NCBI GenBank assembly: GCA_963995525.1
Contig: OZ023207.1
Coordinates: 28,436,373-28,500,372, forward strand
Reading direction: 5' to 3'
From: Escarpia spicata
Taxonomy: Eukaryota > Annelida > Polychaeta > Sabellida > Siboglinidae
DNA length: 64,000 bases
Under the pieces are notes generated by a model, which worked only from the letters and a program-made list of their open reading frames with translations, made no database searches and was not told where the DNA came from. The position numbers and the translations under genes are program-made. This document shows positions 34,216 through 46,403 of the stretch, in pieces; position 1 is the first letter of the stretch, and each line of letters begins with the position of its first letter.

Positions 34216-34605
34216 GGGGGGCGCGCGATAGTGTAGTGCTTAGCACATCCGCCTGACATGCCGGCGCCCCGAGTTCGAAACCCGGACCGGGCAGGTATGG
34301 TATATTTGGTGTAAAAACCTGGCTCTCAACATTGGCTACTGTGTATCCCTCGTGACTCGGAGATCACGTTAATGTCGGTCCCGTCTCAATTTGGGACGTA
34401 AAAGAACCACTGAGGACGACAAGCACCCTGGCAGTGACCACCCTCAGTGCCAGCATAGAAAGGTCGGCTTTGCGATAATGTTCTGAAAAAGGCTGACTAG
34501 TTGAATGAGACCTCACAAGATCAGCTCCACTGTAACCACAACATATACAGACTAGTCAGTTAATAGAACGTTGCCGAGTGCTGGAAACAACTAGAACTAG
34601 AAATG
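34216..34605 (+). mobile_element. tRNA-derived SINE, apparently near full length
   Basis: The head (34216-34295) is tRNA-like with internal Pol III promoter boxes. The body contains gaggacgacaagcaccctgg, ccagcatagaaaggtcggct and ttgaatgagacctcacaaga, and the tail ends tggaaacaactagaactaga. The body matches the minus-strand fragment at 25605-25865, confirming an interspersed family. About 390 bp is within the usual SINE range. The head is not a functional tRNA gene: no convincing acceptor-stem pairing encloses it. Confidence 0.85.
34226..34283 (+). promoter_or_regulatory. SINE Pol III internal promoter (A and B boxes)
   Basis: The A-box-like stretch is tagtgtagtgcttagcac (34229-34246) and the B box is gagttcgaaaccc (34271-34283), close to the GGTTCGAnnCC consensus. 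Spacing is about 25 bp, as in tRNA genes. Confidence 0.75.
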
Positions 34606-35114
34606 TAGTTGAATATTACAGACTAAACAAATAGGTACTACGATTTGTGTGACATTGCTTGTTTTGTTGAAACACTGAATAACTCAACTGTCTCAACTGT
34701 AAAGTATGTTAATATGCGTTATTATATGCGACACCTTGGTGATTATTCTGATGATGATGCATGGTGAGATGATGAATGTGGGATAAAGTATTAAGATGAT
34801 TGTTTTGTATATTTAGCAATCTCGTATTGTGAATTGTCACAGCTTGACAGTTTCAACTTATGTGACTCTATATGACATAGCACTGTCTCATGACTTTAAT
34901 GATGAAAATAATATAATGACGTTCTTTTCGTTTATAATAGTAGCTCGTACGTTTCGTACGGACATCTGTTAATCAAAGAAAGTGTTACAAATACTAATTA
35001 TATAGTGATTGTTGCATTCACCCATTCAGTTATTCAATGGCAATCGTTATACCACAAACATTTCACAATTTCGAAATAGCACTCGCATGTTGTAAATACA
35101 GAATACGTGCTTAC
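34606..35114. other. Spacer, no gene recognised
   Basis: AT-rich; includes a small perfect inverted repeat cgtacgtttcgtacg near 34948. If the candidate exon at 35115-35229 is real, this would be its first intron. Confidence 0.45.
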
Positions 35115-35229
35115 CTTCTGAGTTGGTAGCCCAGAAACAGACCATTGCCAAGATCACATCTCGAAACAGCGGCCAGACTGGGACAGACGGCTGAGGTCGG
35201 GTCAGCTTGTTGAAACGTCGAGGCGCCAT
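35115..35229 (-). CDS. Candidate first coding exon of an unidentified gene (partial)
   Basis: The minus strand opens at an ATG (35229) in the context taaaATGGCG and encodes 38 codons: a basic N-terminus (MAPRRFNKLTRPQPSV), then a hydrophobic stretch (PLFRDVILAMVCFWAT) and NSEG. It then meets a near-consensus donor, AAG|GTAAGC, at 35114/35115. A basic start followed by a hydrophobic core and a small polar segment looks like a signal peptide or signal anchor. The sequence is not repeated elsewhere in the window and lies in moderately GC-rich DNA between SINE and microsatellite. I do not recognise a family. No acceptor or second exon was found downstream, so this could be chance. Confidence 0.3.
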
Positions 35230-35639
35230 TTAGTTTTATCTAAACTTTATCTAAGTCTAACAAAATTACCGAACAACTCCTGATTCGTCGATACAATCGC
35301 TGGGCAATATGTCTGTCGACTGATGCGTTGTCTCTGCCGACGCTATGATATAGCGTAGTTTGGCACTCAACAATCGATAATCTGCCTGGCATTCTGTGAA
35401 AGGTCATTGGTCCATTTACGAGGAGAGTGGACAATGCGACCAGTGTATAGTTTGTGCGTTGCTACAGCTTACGGTTTAACATATAATTTATGCGTACCCA
35501 CGAAGACGTCGGGACGAGTGACTACTTGTGAACGTGGGCGTAATGCAACTTTGTTCTAGATTGTATAGAACGGTCAAAAACAGGCTTCCTGTCGACAATT
35601 AAGAACGATCTGAAGACACACAACTTCGAGTATGTATTG
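35230..35639. other. Possible upstream region of the candidate exon, otherwise no gene
   Basis: Single-copy-looking sequence with higher GC than the surroundings. No TATA box or other promoter element is clear. Minus-strand frame 35240-35434 has no domain. Confidence 0.35.
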
Positions 35640-36300
<661 letters not shown>

Positions 36301-36500
36301 NNNNNNNNNNNNNNNNNNNNNNNNNNNNNNNNNNNNNNNNNNNNNNNNNNNNNNNNNNNNNNNNNNNNNNNNNNNNNNNNNNNNNNNNNNNNNNNNNNNN
36401 NNNNNNNNNNNNNNNNNNNNNNNNNNNNNNNNNNNNNNNNNNNNNNNNNNNNNNNNNNNNNNNNNNNNNNNNNNNNNNNNNNNNNNNNNNNNNNNNNNNN
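36301..36500. other. Assembly gap, 200 N
   Basis: Exactly 200 undetermined bases placed inside simple sequence. The true length is unknown; 200 is probably a placeholder. Confidence 0.99.
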
Positions 36501-37345
36501 ATTACTATTTTGCTCTGACCGGTGAAAGCCTCAATGCTGACTTCGGACTGTGCTTAACGAAATCAAGACACAATACGCTGCAGCCTTCCATAGCTAAATT
36601 GAAAACTGCATAAAGCAAAAGAGGATACTCTACAATAAAGCGATAAAAAACCTTACCTGGACAAATTATAAATTCGTACAGAAGTCATGTACTAGAAAAA
36701 ATAAAGCAGAAAACAAGAAAACATCGGAATACCCCTCTAAAACAATGGATCACTAGTGGGTGACAGCAAGGAGAGAGCCGAGATCCTTCTGAACCAGTTC
36801 CAGATTACCTTCACTAGAGAAGACAGATCCACCCTCCCATACCTTGACCAAATCAACACCCCATTATAAGCAATAGCACCACTAACACAGCCGGAGTATG
36901 CAAATTACTCAAATCCATCGATCTCACAAAGCATGTGACCCTGAACATATCCCCAATGCCGTCTTGAAGAGCTGCGTAGACACCCTATCTCCAGCACTCC
37001 GGGACATCTTTCAAAGATCCCTGGACACGGGCTTCCTACCCTCAGACTGGCACACAGTAAGCGTGTCAGCTGTCTTTAAGAAGAGAGGACAACCACCTAC
37101 CAGAAAACTATCGTCCCATCTCCCTTACATCTGTCCCATGCACAATTCTCGATCACATCATCTATCGCCATCTCATGACCTGTCTTGAAGTACAGAGCAT
37201 CCTAACGCACCTCAACCAGGCTTCAAAGCAGACTTCTCCTGCGAAACACAACGCCTTACGACCATGCACGACCTCTTCTCTTCTTTCTACTCTGGAATCC
37301 ACGTAGACATGCCGTATTGGATTTTAGCAAGACATTCGATACCGT
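36501..37345 (+). pseudogene. LINE A1, linker and N-terminal RT part
   Basis: In changing plus frames the sequence reads NQFQITFTREDRSTLPYL, DPEHIPNAVLKSCVDTLS, PALRDIFQRSLDTGFLPSDW, VSAVFKKRG, then the segment homologous to A2 (cacctcatgacctatcttga type) and [11 protein letters not shown], the RT block with the first catalytic Asp. Frameshifts are numerous. Homology with A2 (52240-52510) stops at gataccgt, where a (CACACACG)n tract begins. The rest of the RT resumes at 41669, so this and 41669-42665 are best read as one LINE split by 4.3 kb. Confidence 0.85.
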
Positions 37346-38072
<727 letters not shown>

Positions 38073-39315
38073 CCAACAACAGGTCAGTACAATATTTGTA
38101 TTTACCTCAACAATTGTTTTAAACCATTTTTTTATTAAACAAATCTGATAAATGGGCAGCTACACGACGAGATCTTATGGCGCGTGTGCACTTCTAACTT
38201 GATGATGTCACATTAACTTGACACTGCAGTGTTCCATTCCACGCACTAATCGTTCAATCAGCAGTTACACCTCGTGACAGCGGGTGTCGCTGCGTAGCAC
38301 TGTGCTCAGTGTGAGCCTACTGCTGCCATCTAGCGTGCACAGAGATGGTGCCCGAACACAAAAGACGTGATTGCCTATAAATGGTTGTATGTGGTTGTGT
38401 TGGTAAACAACAGCTGATCGCGTGTTACTTGTCGGTCACGCCTGGCTGCGTACCGTTGTACACAGATACCTGATCTAGACGACAGGTAAATGCTGGGTTC
38501 TGGTGGCAGTTGTAGCCTCGTATCTAGCCATTTATCATGTTGGGGCTATTCAGTACAGAGGTAACATTCAACTGTCGTAGCGTGCAATAGACAGCCGTGA
38601 ACTATATATTATGAGGTAGCTTATTTTACCTTTAGTTACTTAAAAAATTAAGTGTTTAAGTTACACGATAACATTCATAGTAATAAAACAACTACAAATA
38701 GTCACTACATTAATAATATCAATAATAATTGTATTTATAAAAAAACGTATATCCGGAACATTCTGCTCAGAGGCTCATAAAATACTTTTTGTTAATATAT
38801 ATATATATATATATATATAATTTGATGGTTTGTAGATGTTATAGATAATCCAAGAATGCGGTTTAAAAAGATGCATTTTAAGATGTGACTTTAAATAAAC
38901 ACTTTGAGAGAGTCCATTAGGCGGAGACAGTCCGGTAAATCGCTCCATCGACGCGGAGTCGTCACTAACAAACCACGCCGACCATACCGTTTTAAGGTGT
39001 GGGATGCTATCAGGAGACGGTAACATAAATGGCGCACGGGGGCACTTTTCCAAGGGTCTACGGGGAGGGGGCACGGTCACGTAGGCCCATTCAAAAGGTC
39101 TACGGGCACGCCAAATTCCACTAGTGTAGGGGGGCACGTGCCCCCAGCCCCCGTGGATCCGCCTATTGTTTATACACTATACGTCACCGAACGGGCAGCC
39201 AATGTAGCGGCATCAACACAGGCGTGATATGGAGATGATCTCGGTGTCGTTGCTGCGTTAGGGGAGACCGGGACACTATGCACGGTGGGGCACCATGCTC
39301 ATCGGGTTCTATATG
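38073..39315. other. Spacer with short repeats, no gene recognised
   Basis: Holds dispersed repeat X (38390-38525), an (AT)n tract (38796-38819) and a 16-bp perfect palindrome gggggcacgtgccccc at 39130-39145 in a G/C-rich stretch. The 120-codon minus frame 38775-39137 shows no recognised domain. Confidence 0.5.
38390..38525 (+). repeat. Dispersed repeat X, second copy at 52090-52235
   Basis: Shares ggtcacgcctg, cgttgtacaca and gacaggtaa(a/t)tgctggg with 52090-52235 in the same order and orientation. The other copy directly abuts LINE A2, so X may belong to the 5' side of the LINE A family or to a common insertion site. Confidence 0.7.
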
Positions 39316-39815
39316 TTTATTTTACGGTAATTCAGGATGAGGATTTATACCTAAGGTTTGAATCTAATTTATACTGCGTACGTTACCTGTAAGTATGCGC
39401 GAGCTAGCTCCATTGTATCTAAAGGTATCTCATTTAGCAGTTTATTTTACGGTAATTCAGGAGGAGGATGTATACCTAAGGTTTGAATCTACTTTATACT
39501 GCGCACGTTACCTGTAAGTATGAGCGAGCTAGCTCCATCGTATCTAAAGGTATCTCATTTAGCAGTTTATTTTGCGGTAATTCAGATGGAGGATGTATAC
39601 CTAAGGTTTGAATCTACTTTATGCTGGGCACGTTACCTGTAAATATGAGCGAGCTAGCTCCAATGTATCTAAAGGTATCTCATTTAGCAGTTTATTTTAC
39701 GGTAATTCTGGAGGAGGATGTATAACTAAGGTTTGAATCTACTTCACACTGCGCACGTTACCTGTAAGTACGAGCGAGCTAGCTCCATTGTATCTAAAGG
39801 TATCTCATTTAGCAG
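39316..39815. repeat. Minisatellite, 125-bp unit, 4 copies
   Basis: Units beginning tttattttacggtaattcag start at 39316, 39441, 39566 and 39691 and include gagcgagctagctcca and aaaggtatctcatttagcag. Only the final part of one unit is present beside the equivalent L2-like fragment at 61012-61066, which is the unexpanded state. Confidence 0.95.
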
Positions 39816-40075
39816 TTTTTGAGCGCTAAGACTAAGGCGACTAGCTGATCGTGCAGTTCACAGAGACCGGGGCTCCAAGCAATAACACTCGCCCGTTGAT
39901 GCCAAACAACATCGCATTTACGTAGTTTAGCTTTGTCGACACACGAGAGTGAACGATGATTTTACAAGCATCAGTGGTCAGACAACGTCGTATCTTGACG
40001 ATGTTGTGCAGGTGGAAATAAGCCGCCAGACTGGTGCGAACAACTCGCATCAACATGTCTAGTCCACTGTCTAAG
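39816..40075 (-). pseudogene. L2-like LINE, C-terminal fragment
   Basis: The minus strand reads IGVFLDSGLDMLMRVVRTSL, AAYFHLHNIVKIRRCLTTDA, CKIIVHSRVSTKLNYVNAML and FGINGRVL. This corresponds to the L2-type post-RT pattern (lGv.lDs.l...v...r.ayfhlrni.kIR.~LT.dA.k.lVHa.v.srlDYcNall.Gi). A closely related copy is at 61075-61265 (-). The rest of the element is missing. Confidence 0.85.
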
Positions 40076-40094
40076 AAAACGCCGATGTCTCTTA

Positions 40095-41668
40095 CGGACT
40101 ACATTCAAGTGGCTATAGAATATAGCACGGACTACACTCAAGTGGCTATAGAATACAGCACGGACCACATTCAAGTGGCTATAGAATACAGCACGGACTA
40201 CACTCAAGTGGCTATAGAATACAGCACGGACTACATTCAAGTGGCTATATAATACAGCACGGACCACATTCAAGTGGCTATAGAATACAGCACGGACTAC
40301 ATTCAAGTGGCTATAGAATACAGCACGGACCACATTCAAGTGGCTATAGAATACAGCACGGACTACATTCAAGTGGCTATAGAATATAGCACGGACTACA
40401 CTCAAGTGGCTATAGAATACAGCACGGACCACATTCAAGTGGCTATAGAATACAGCACGGACTACACTCAAGTGGCTATAGAATACAGCACGGACTACAT
40501 TCAAGTGGCTATAGAATACAGCACGGACCACATTCAAGTGGCTATAGAATACAGCACGGACTACATTCAAGTGGCTATAGAATACAGCACGGACCACATT
40601 CAAGTGGCTATAGAATACAGCACGGACTACATTCAAGTGGCTATAGAATATAGCACGGACTACACTCAAGTGGCTATAGAATATAGCACGGACCACATTC
40701 AAGTGGCTATAGAATACAGCACGGACTACACTCAAGTGGCTATAAAATATAGCACGGACTACACTCAAGTGGCAATATAATACAGCAGGGACTACACTCA
40801 AGTGGCTATAGAATATAGCACGGACTAAATTCAAGTGGCCATAGAATATAGCACGGACTACACACAAATGGCTATATAATATAGCACGGACTACACTCAA
40901 TTGGCTATAGAATATAGCACGGACCACACTCAAGTGGCTATAGAATATAGCACGAACCACACTCAAGTGGTTATATAATATAGCACGGACTACACTCTAG
41001 TGGCTATAGAATGTGGCACGGACCACACTCAAGTGGCTATAGAATATAGCACGGACCACACTCAAGTGGCTATAGAATATAGCACGGACCACACTCAAGT
41101 GGCTATAGAATATAGCACGGACTACACTCAAGTGGCTATATAATATAGCACGGACTACACACAAGTGTCTATAGAATATAGCACGGACCACACTCAAGTG
41201 GCTATAGAATATAGCACGGACCACACTCAAGTGGCTATATAACATAGCACGGACTACACTCAAGTGGCTATATAATATAGCACGGACTACACTCAAGTGG
41301 CTATAGAATATAGCACGGGTTACACTCAAGTGGCTATAGAACATAGCACGGGTTACACTCAAGTGGCTATAGAATATATCACGGACTACACTCAAGTGGC
41401 TATAGAATACAGCAGGGACTACACTCAAATGGCTATAGAATACAGCACGGAACACACTCAAGTGGCTATAGAATACAGCACGGACCACACTCAAGTGGCA
41501 ATAGAATACAGCACGGACTACACTCTAGTGGCTATAAAATATAGCACGAACCACACTCAAGTGGCTATAGAATAAGGCACGGACTACACTCAAGTGGCTA
41601 TATAATATAGCACGGACTACACTCAAGTGGCTATAGAATATAGCACGGACTACACTCAAGTGGCTAGA
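40095..41668 (+). repeat. Minisatellite, 33-bp unit, about 47 copies, grown from LINE A1 coding sequence
   Basis: The unit is ggctatagaatacagcacgg plus actacattcaagt. The last unit runs straight into LINE A1 RT: the plus strand reads TTLKWLENFIIGRSMKVVLD across the border, and the unit aligns with the A2 site (actatagtacagtagagacc, then atattcaattagttagaaaa) at 52545-52590. The unit therefore derives from the segment YYGI-TTLKW that precedes GVPQG in LINE RTs. In that frame it contains a stop (tag), so the array does not encode LINE protein; open frames on both strands (up to 331 codons) are by-products. The left end joins an L2-like fragment in opposite orientation. Confidence 0.95.
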
Positions 41669-42665
41669 AAACTTCATCATTGGAAGGTCCATGAAAGTTG
41701 TTCTCGATGGCAAAACATCGAGAGAAGTACCAGTCGACTCCGGCGTTCCACAAGGCACTGTCCTTGGCCCTTTGCTCTTTCTGTGTCATATAACTAATTT
41801 ACTACCATCATTCAAGTCAAAAGTCCGCTTGCTCGCTGATCACTGTTTACTATACGGTGAAATAAAAACATTCCGAGATCACATAACACTGCTAAATGAC
41901 ATGAAACAACCAGCAAAGTGGACAAAGGACTGGGGAATGACCTTCAGTGCAAACAAATGTTACGTCCTCAGCATAAACACCAAAATTGGTTCATTCTACA
42001 GCCTAAATAACGAAACCCTAGAACGCGGAAACAGCAACTCTTATCTCTGACGACCTAATGTGGCACTCCCATATTACTACAATAACCAAACAAGTAAATA
42101 GTACACTTGACTTCCTAAGGCGAAATATACGCCACTGTCCGATAAATAGCCAACGGACGGCCCACATTGCCTTTGTGCGCGCCGCGCTAGAATACGGAGC
42201 TATTGTGTGGGATCCATATCATCGGGGGGATATAGATAGAGTAGAACATGTCCAACACCGCGCCGCTCGCTTCAATACTGACGACAATGGGATCTATTCC
42301 AGCCATTCCAACACAAATGTTATTCCGGCCCCAACAGTAAATAAAAGGCGCAAACAACCAAAATATTCCCCATACCATGTGTCCTTGAACTTTGTACAAC
42401 ACATAAATATTAACAATACCAGGTGCTATATAGATCCAACTGCCCACACCGACCGATTTAACTAACTCGTATTTTGTAAAGATTGTAGTAGACTGGAACA
42501 AACTGAACGAGTCGCAAGTTCAGGCTGAAATCATCAACGATTTCAGCCGTTTATCTTGTGGCCCAAACACCCAATAACACTCACACGCACCCACCCCATA
42601 GTAAATGATAGCCAATAGTGGCTTAACACGTAACCATTCAGATTCAGACACATAAATTATTTTAT
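41669..42665 (+). pseudogene. LINE A1, RT and C-terminal part
   Basis: The frame at 41669-42048 reads WLENFIIGRSMKVVLDGKTS, VPVDSGVPQGTVLGPLLFL, SKVRLLADHCLLYGEI (FADD replaced by LADH, so the catalytic site is lost), MTFSANKCYVLSI. A stop and frameshift follow. 42058-42465 continues with TLDFLRRNIRHCPINSQRTA, HIAFVRAALEYGAIVWDPYH and RVEHVQHRAARF. The end, in shifted frames (42465-42665), matches the A2 C-terminus around 54500-54712 (VDWxQLNESQVQAEI). Confidence 0.9.
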
Positions 42666-45110
42666 GAGGAAGCTTAGTAGAGTTGCACAGAACAGTCCAA
42701 AACTATTAATCAGTAGCATTCATGTTATTTAAATACATGCAAGTATAGCTATATGTTATTAAATACAATTATTCTTATAATCGTTAACTATTGGTTATTC
42801 AAAATATATTTCCATTAAATATATTTCCAGTAGTTGGATTAATTTAGAAAATACACAACGCAACGAAGTCGCTTTTAAATCCAAGCTAGTCTGGAAAACG
42901 CCAGATTGTAATGTATTTTTCCGTAGGGCACGTGAAACGTGGGGAATGGCATTGTCCAAGTTTAATACAGACGGGAGATGGATTCGCACCTCCTGTGTGT
43001 CCCTCGGTCTACAGTCCCGTGTTCTATCCGACATTTACCGTTATCTAGCGTACTGCGGAAAAATGGCGCCGTGTCTTTAAGTGACTGTTGCACTACATCT
43101 AAATGTATTTGCTGGTATCGGCGTTTCTGACATCTTAAGCCCGGGATACACTGGCACATTTCGGCCGACTCGACCAGATCAGATCAGATCAGACCAGACC
43201 AGACTCACTCAGACGGCAGTGTATACTCTACACCGACTGACGCAGACTGAGTCAGATTCGCAGCCAACGTGACGTCATATTCACGTAAACTTTGAAAACG
43301 TTCGACTACATCATAATGACACCGCCTACACCCAATTACATTCGGACGTGTGGATACACTAGCCGACAGACACCGGCCCATCCCGTCCCGTCCCGACCCG
43401 AGACGACACACAGTAGTCTGGAAGTCGACAGGAACATGCATGTTCTAATCACAGTTGGTGCGTATTATACGTTCAACGTCCACGGAGCCACCAAAAGCGG
43501 CCAATGCGGACTGAAGCAAATACGAAATATTGTGTAGTGACGGACTATTGCGGTTACTCTGTCTGTATTTTACGATTCAAGACAACAATACTTTATCGAC
43601 AACATTCTTTCATTTCAACTTGTACTGGTTCAAACTGTTTGTGGTAGACGTTAACATGCTGAAATATACGTAATTACAAATGTCCTTAACAAATACTTAG
43701 GTAATCTACTGCCTCTTTCTCATTGAAGTGTCAAAGTATGACGGACAAGTTTGCTAGCATCACTAAACACAAGCAGTGCAGTATAAATACAAGTGTAATT
43801 AGTTGACGTATCAATGCAATACAAATCTCTATCACGAAACACTACCAATGAGATGAAGCATGGTAAATATAACAAATAATACGGATTGCGCGAACCGTTG
43901 ATTGATAGATTTGTTAGCGATGACATACCATGACTGTTGGCTTCATTTACGTCTATATATACACATTCACAATTGGTAGTCTGCAAGGAGTATACTAGGC
44001 TGATTGCTGTGCATAACCAGACCGACAGGCTGTCAGGCTACCAGATCTGGCTGACATGCTGGCAGGACGGCAAGCTAGCAGGCTGGCAGACTGGCAGGCG
44101 GGCTGGCGGATAGACCGACACGGGTGCAGGTTGGCAGTTAGGGTAGGCGGGTAGGCGGGTAGGCGGGTAGGCGGGTAGGCGGGTAGGCGGGTAGGCGGGT
44201 AGGCGGGTAGGCGGGTAGGCGTGGCGGAGTGGCGGAGTGGCGGAGTGGCGGAATGGCGGAGTGGCGGAGTGGCGGAGTGGCGGAGTGGCGGAGTGGAGGA
44301 GTGGCGGAGTGGAGGAGTGGCGGGCAGGCGGGCAGGCGGGCAGGCGGGCAGGCGGGCAGGCGGGCAGGCGGGCAGGCGGGCAGGCGGGCTAGCGGGCAGG
44401 CGGGCAGGAAGAATGGATGCATAGATGAATTCCTGTGTACGCAAACAAGCGTTCGTGTGTATGTGCCTGCCTGTCTGGCTGTCTACGTGCGATTGGCTGT
44501 ATTACCACCAGTGTTACTAGATAGGTACCTTAGCGACATAGTTTTGGGATATGAGGACATACCGGATAAAAACACCAAACGTTTTCCACAGCTTCTTTAG
44601 GTTGGTAGCTTTAACTTTTTGATCGGAGTCTGCAATTATTTTGGGTGGGTCCATTTCACCTCCTATCAAAAAAATAAACCCTTTTCTGCTTACTTTTATT
44701 ATTGACTTTAACATTTTGAACGGAGTCAGAACATTTTCTGGGTTGTTCCGTTATTTTAACTCGTAATCAATTAAGAGATCGGCCGTTTTACCACATTTCT
44801 CCATTGGATGTGGGTACAGACTGACTTACATCGCGGACAGTGTTATTCTCATTCCACACGGCATTTTCATAGGAGTCGGGAATTTTTGTTGGTAGGTCCA
44901 TATTGTGCCCCCCTTGAACCGATATATGCCGTTTTATTTGATTTCGCCATATATCAGTACAGCTTGCCATACATCATAATATTATTTGGTAACCGTAACA
45001 CCAGCAGTGGGTGCCTGCTAGTAGACTAGTGTACTAATCAACCAAATGAAAACTTAAGGTATGCTATGCGCTCTGAATGCTGCTGAAAGGCATTCTGGTT
45101 GGAGGATCTT
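42666..45110 (+). repeat. Dispersed element D, copy D1
   Basis: Follows LINE A1 directly and matches D2 (54713-57435) over most of its length, for example 42690-43990 against 54740-56000 and 44400-45110 against 56480-57430, at roughly 90 percent by eye. It lacks an internal segment of about 300 bp present in D2 (56010-56290). It contains (agatc)-type short repeats near 43175. Short frames conserved between copies, such as 44517-44714 and 56597-56794 (-), show no domain. No transposase was found; class unknown. Confidence 0.85.
44128..44406. repeat. Three stacked 8-bp repeats in D1
   Basis: Consecutive octamer tracts: gtaggcgg (about 44130-44222), agtggcgg (about 44222-44325) and caggcggg (about 44325-44405). 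Each unit is related to the next by one or two substitutions, so a single GGCGG octamer array probably diverged in blocks. D2 has only a remnant (gcgggcgggcagg near 56476). Confidence 0.95.
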
Positions 45111-45151
45111 CTGAATCACCAATTGTAGCGTGTTGGTCGAGCGGTCGGCAA

Positions 45152-45629
45152 GGAAGTACACGTGCACACGTTCACTCACTCAGTCACACTAATGATAAGT
45201 ACACGTGCACACGTTCACTCACTCAGTCACACTAATGATAAGTACACGTGCACACGTTCACTCACTCAGTCACACTAATGATAAGTGCACGTGCACACAT
45301 TCACTCACTCAGTCACACTAATGATAAGTACACGTGCACACGTTCACTCACTCAGTCACACTAATGATAAGTACACGTGCACACGTTCACTCACTCAGTC
45401 ACACTAATGATAAGTACACGTGCACACGTTCACTCACTCAGTCACACTAATGATAAGTACACGTGCACACGTTCACTCACTCAGTCACACTAATGATAAG
45501 TACACGTGCACACGTTCACTCACTCAGTCACACTAATGATAAGTACACGTGCACACGTTCACTCACTCATTCCCACTAATGATAAGTACACGTGCACACG
45601 TTCACTCACTCAGTCACACTAATGATAAG
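45152..45629. repeat. Minisatellite, 43-bp unit, about 11 copies
   Basis: The unit gataagtacacgtgcacacg plus ttcactcactcagtcacactaat repeats every 43 bp (gataag at 45194, 45237 and so on). The homologous sites at 54440-54490 (-) and 57436-57485 (+) hold one unit, so this is a D1-specific expansion. Confidence 0.96.
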
Positions 45630-46034
45630 TCGGATTATACGTTTTCACATTTTATTGTCTGAGCAAAATACTACCAACACAAATGCTAATACCTAATCTA
45701 TAACTACCTAAAGCTACCGTTATCGGAGCGACGGCGGTGTCTCCCGCAGCCGGAATTACATCAATAACGTACAATATACGCTATGATCTGGACGTCAAGT
45801 TCAGACGACGGCGACGTCTGTCGCAGCCGGAATTACACCCAATGTAGTACACTGTGGTCTGGACGTTAAGTCCCAGACGGCGGCGGCATCTATCGTAGCC
45901 AAAACTCACCTAGTAGGTTTCGGTGTACTGCGACAGTAGTGTCGCAGTACACCGAGTAGATTTCGGTGGACTGCGACAGTGGTGTCGGAGTACACCGAGT
46001 AGGTTTCGGTGGACTGCGACAGTAGGGGTCAGCA
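45630..46034 (+). repeat. Diverged, longer version of the 404-bp inverted-repeat sequence
   Basis: Matches 57480-57720 (cggattatacgttttcaca, actaccaacacaaatgcta, agctaccgttatcggagcga) but carries three rather than two degenerate blocks of about 70-75 bp around gacggcg-cgt-tgtcgcagccgg, and then a 46-bp tandem around gtaggtttcggtg. It shows the sequence exists outside the inverted pair. Confidence 0.8.
45921..45954. other. Perfect 15-bp stem hairpin
   Basis: cggtgtactgcgaca (45921-45935), loop gtag, then its exact complement at 45940-45954. It lies in a 46-bp tandem whose later unit has a mismatch, so the stem is best in the first unit. No transcript or terminator role is indicated. Confidence 0.8.
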
Positions 46035-46403
46035 CACTGTCAGTTTTCCCATTGGCGACCATGTTAATGTTTTGTGTGATTATAAGAAAACGTGACCTAG
46101 AAAGTTTCTTAAACTTCTCACCTGCTGTTATTATCATATCATTGACATGCTGGTCGAGTTTAGTCAAAATCTAATATCTCTAGCTCTTGCAAAATGCCTG
46201 TATGTATGACACCCGTCAATATTTACAAATGGATGCAGGCAGTAATCCGGCTACAGTGTCAACTAGCCAAATTGCTGCCAGATACCCTTCCGCTTATTAA
46301 AATCAGCTAAAAAGACACCATTTTACTGTTAACATCTTCAACAATCACATCTAGAAATCGGACTACTCAAGTGCACTTATATCAGAGCAAGTGAATATTA
46401 TAA
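46035..46403 (+). repeat. Dispersed repeat, second copy of 16005-16395
   Basis: Same order of blocks as the copy at 16 kb (gattataagaaaacgt, gtcaaaatctaat, tgcctgtatgtatgacaccc, ccattttactgt). Here it joins the L2-like LINE at about 46404. Confidence 0.85.

Noticed and set aside
34216..34295. tRNA gene
   Set aside because: A and B boxes are present, but no acceptor-stem pairing was found and it is joined to a SINE body that recurs at 25.6 kb.
39971..41575. Repeat proteins SHLSVVRAVFY (-) and VAIEYSTDYIQ (+)
   Set aside because: Translations of the 33-bp array derived from LINE A1; stops occur in the ancestral LINE frame.
44517..44714. 65-codon frame conserved with 56597-56794 (-)
   Set aside because: D1 and D2 are similar throughout; conservation is not specific to this frame and no domain is seen.
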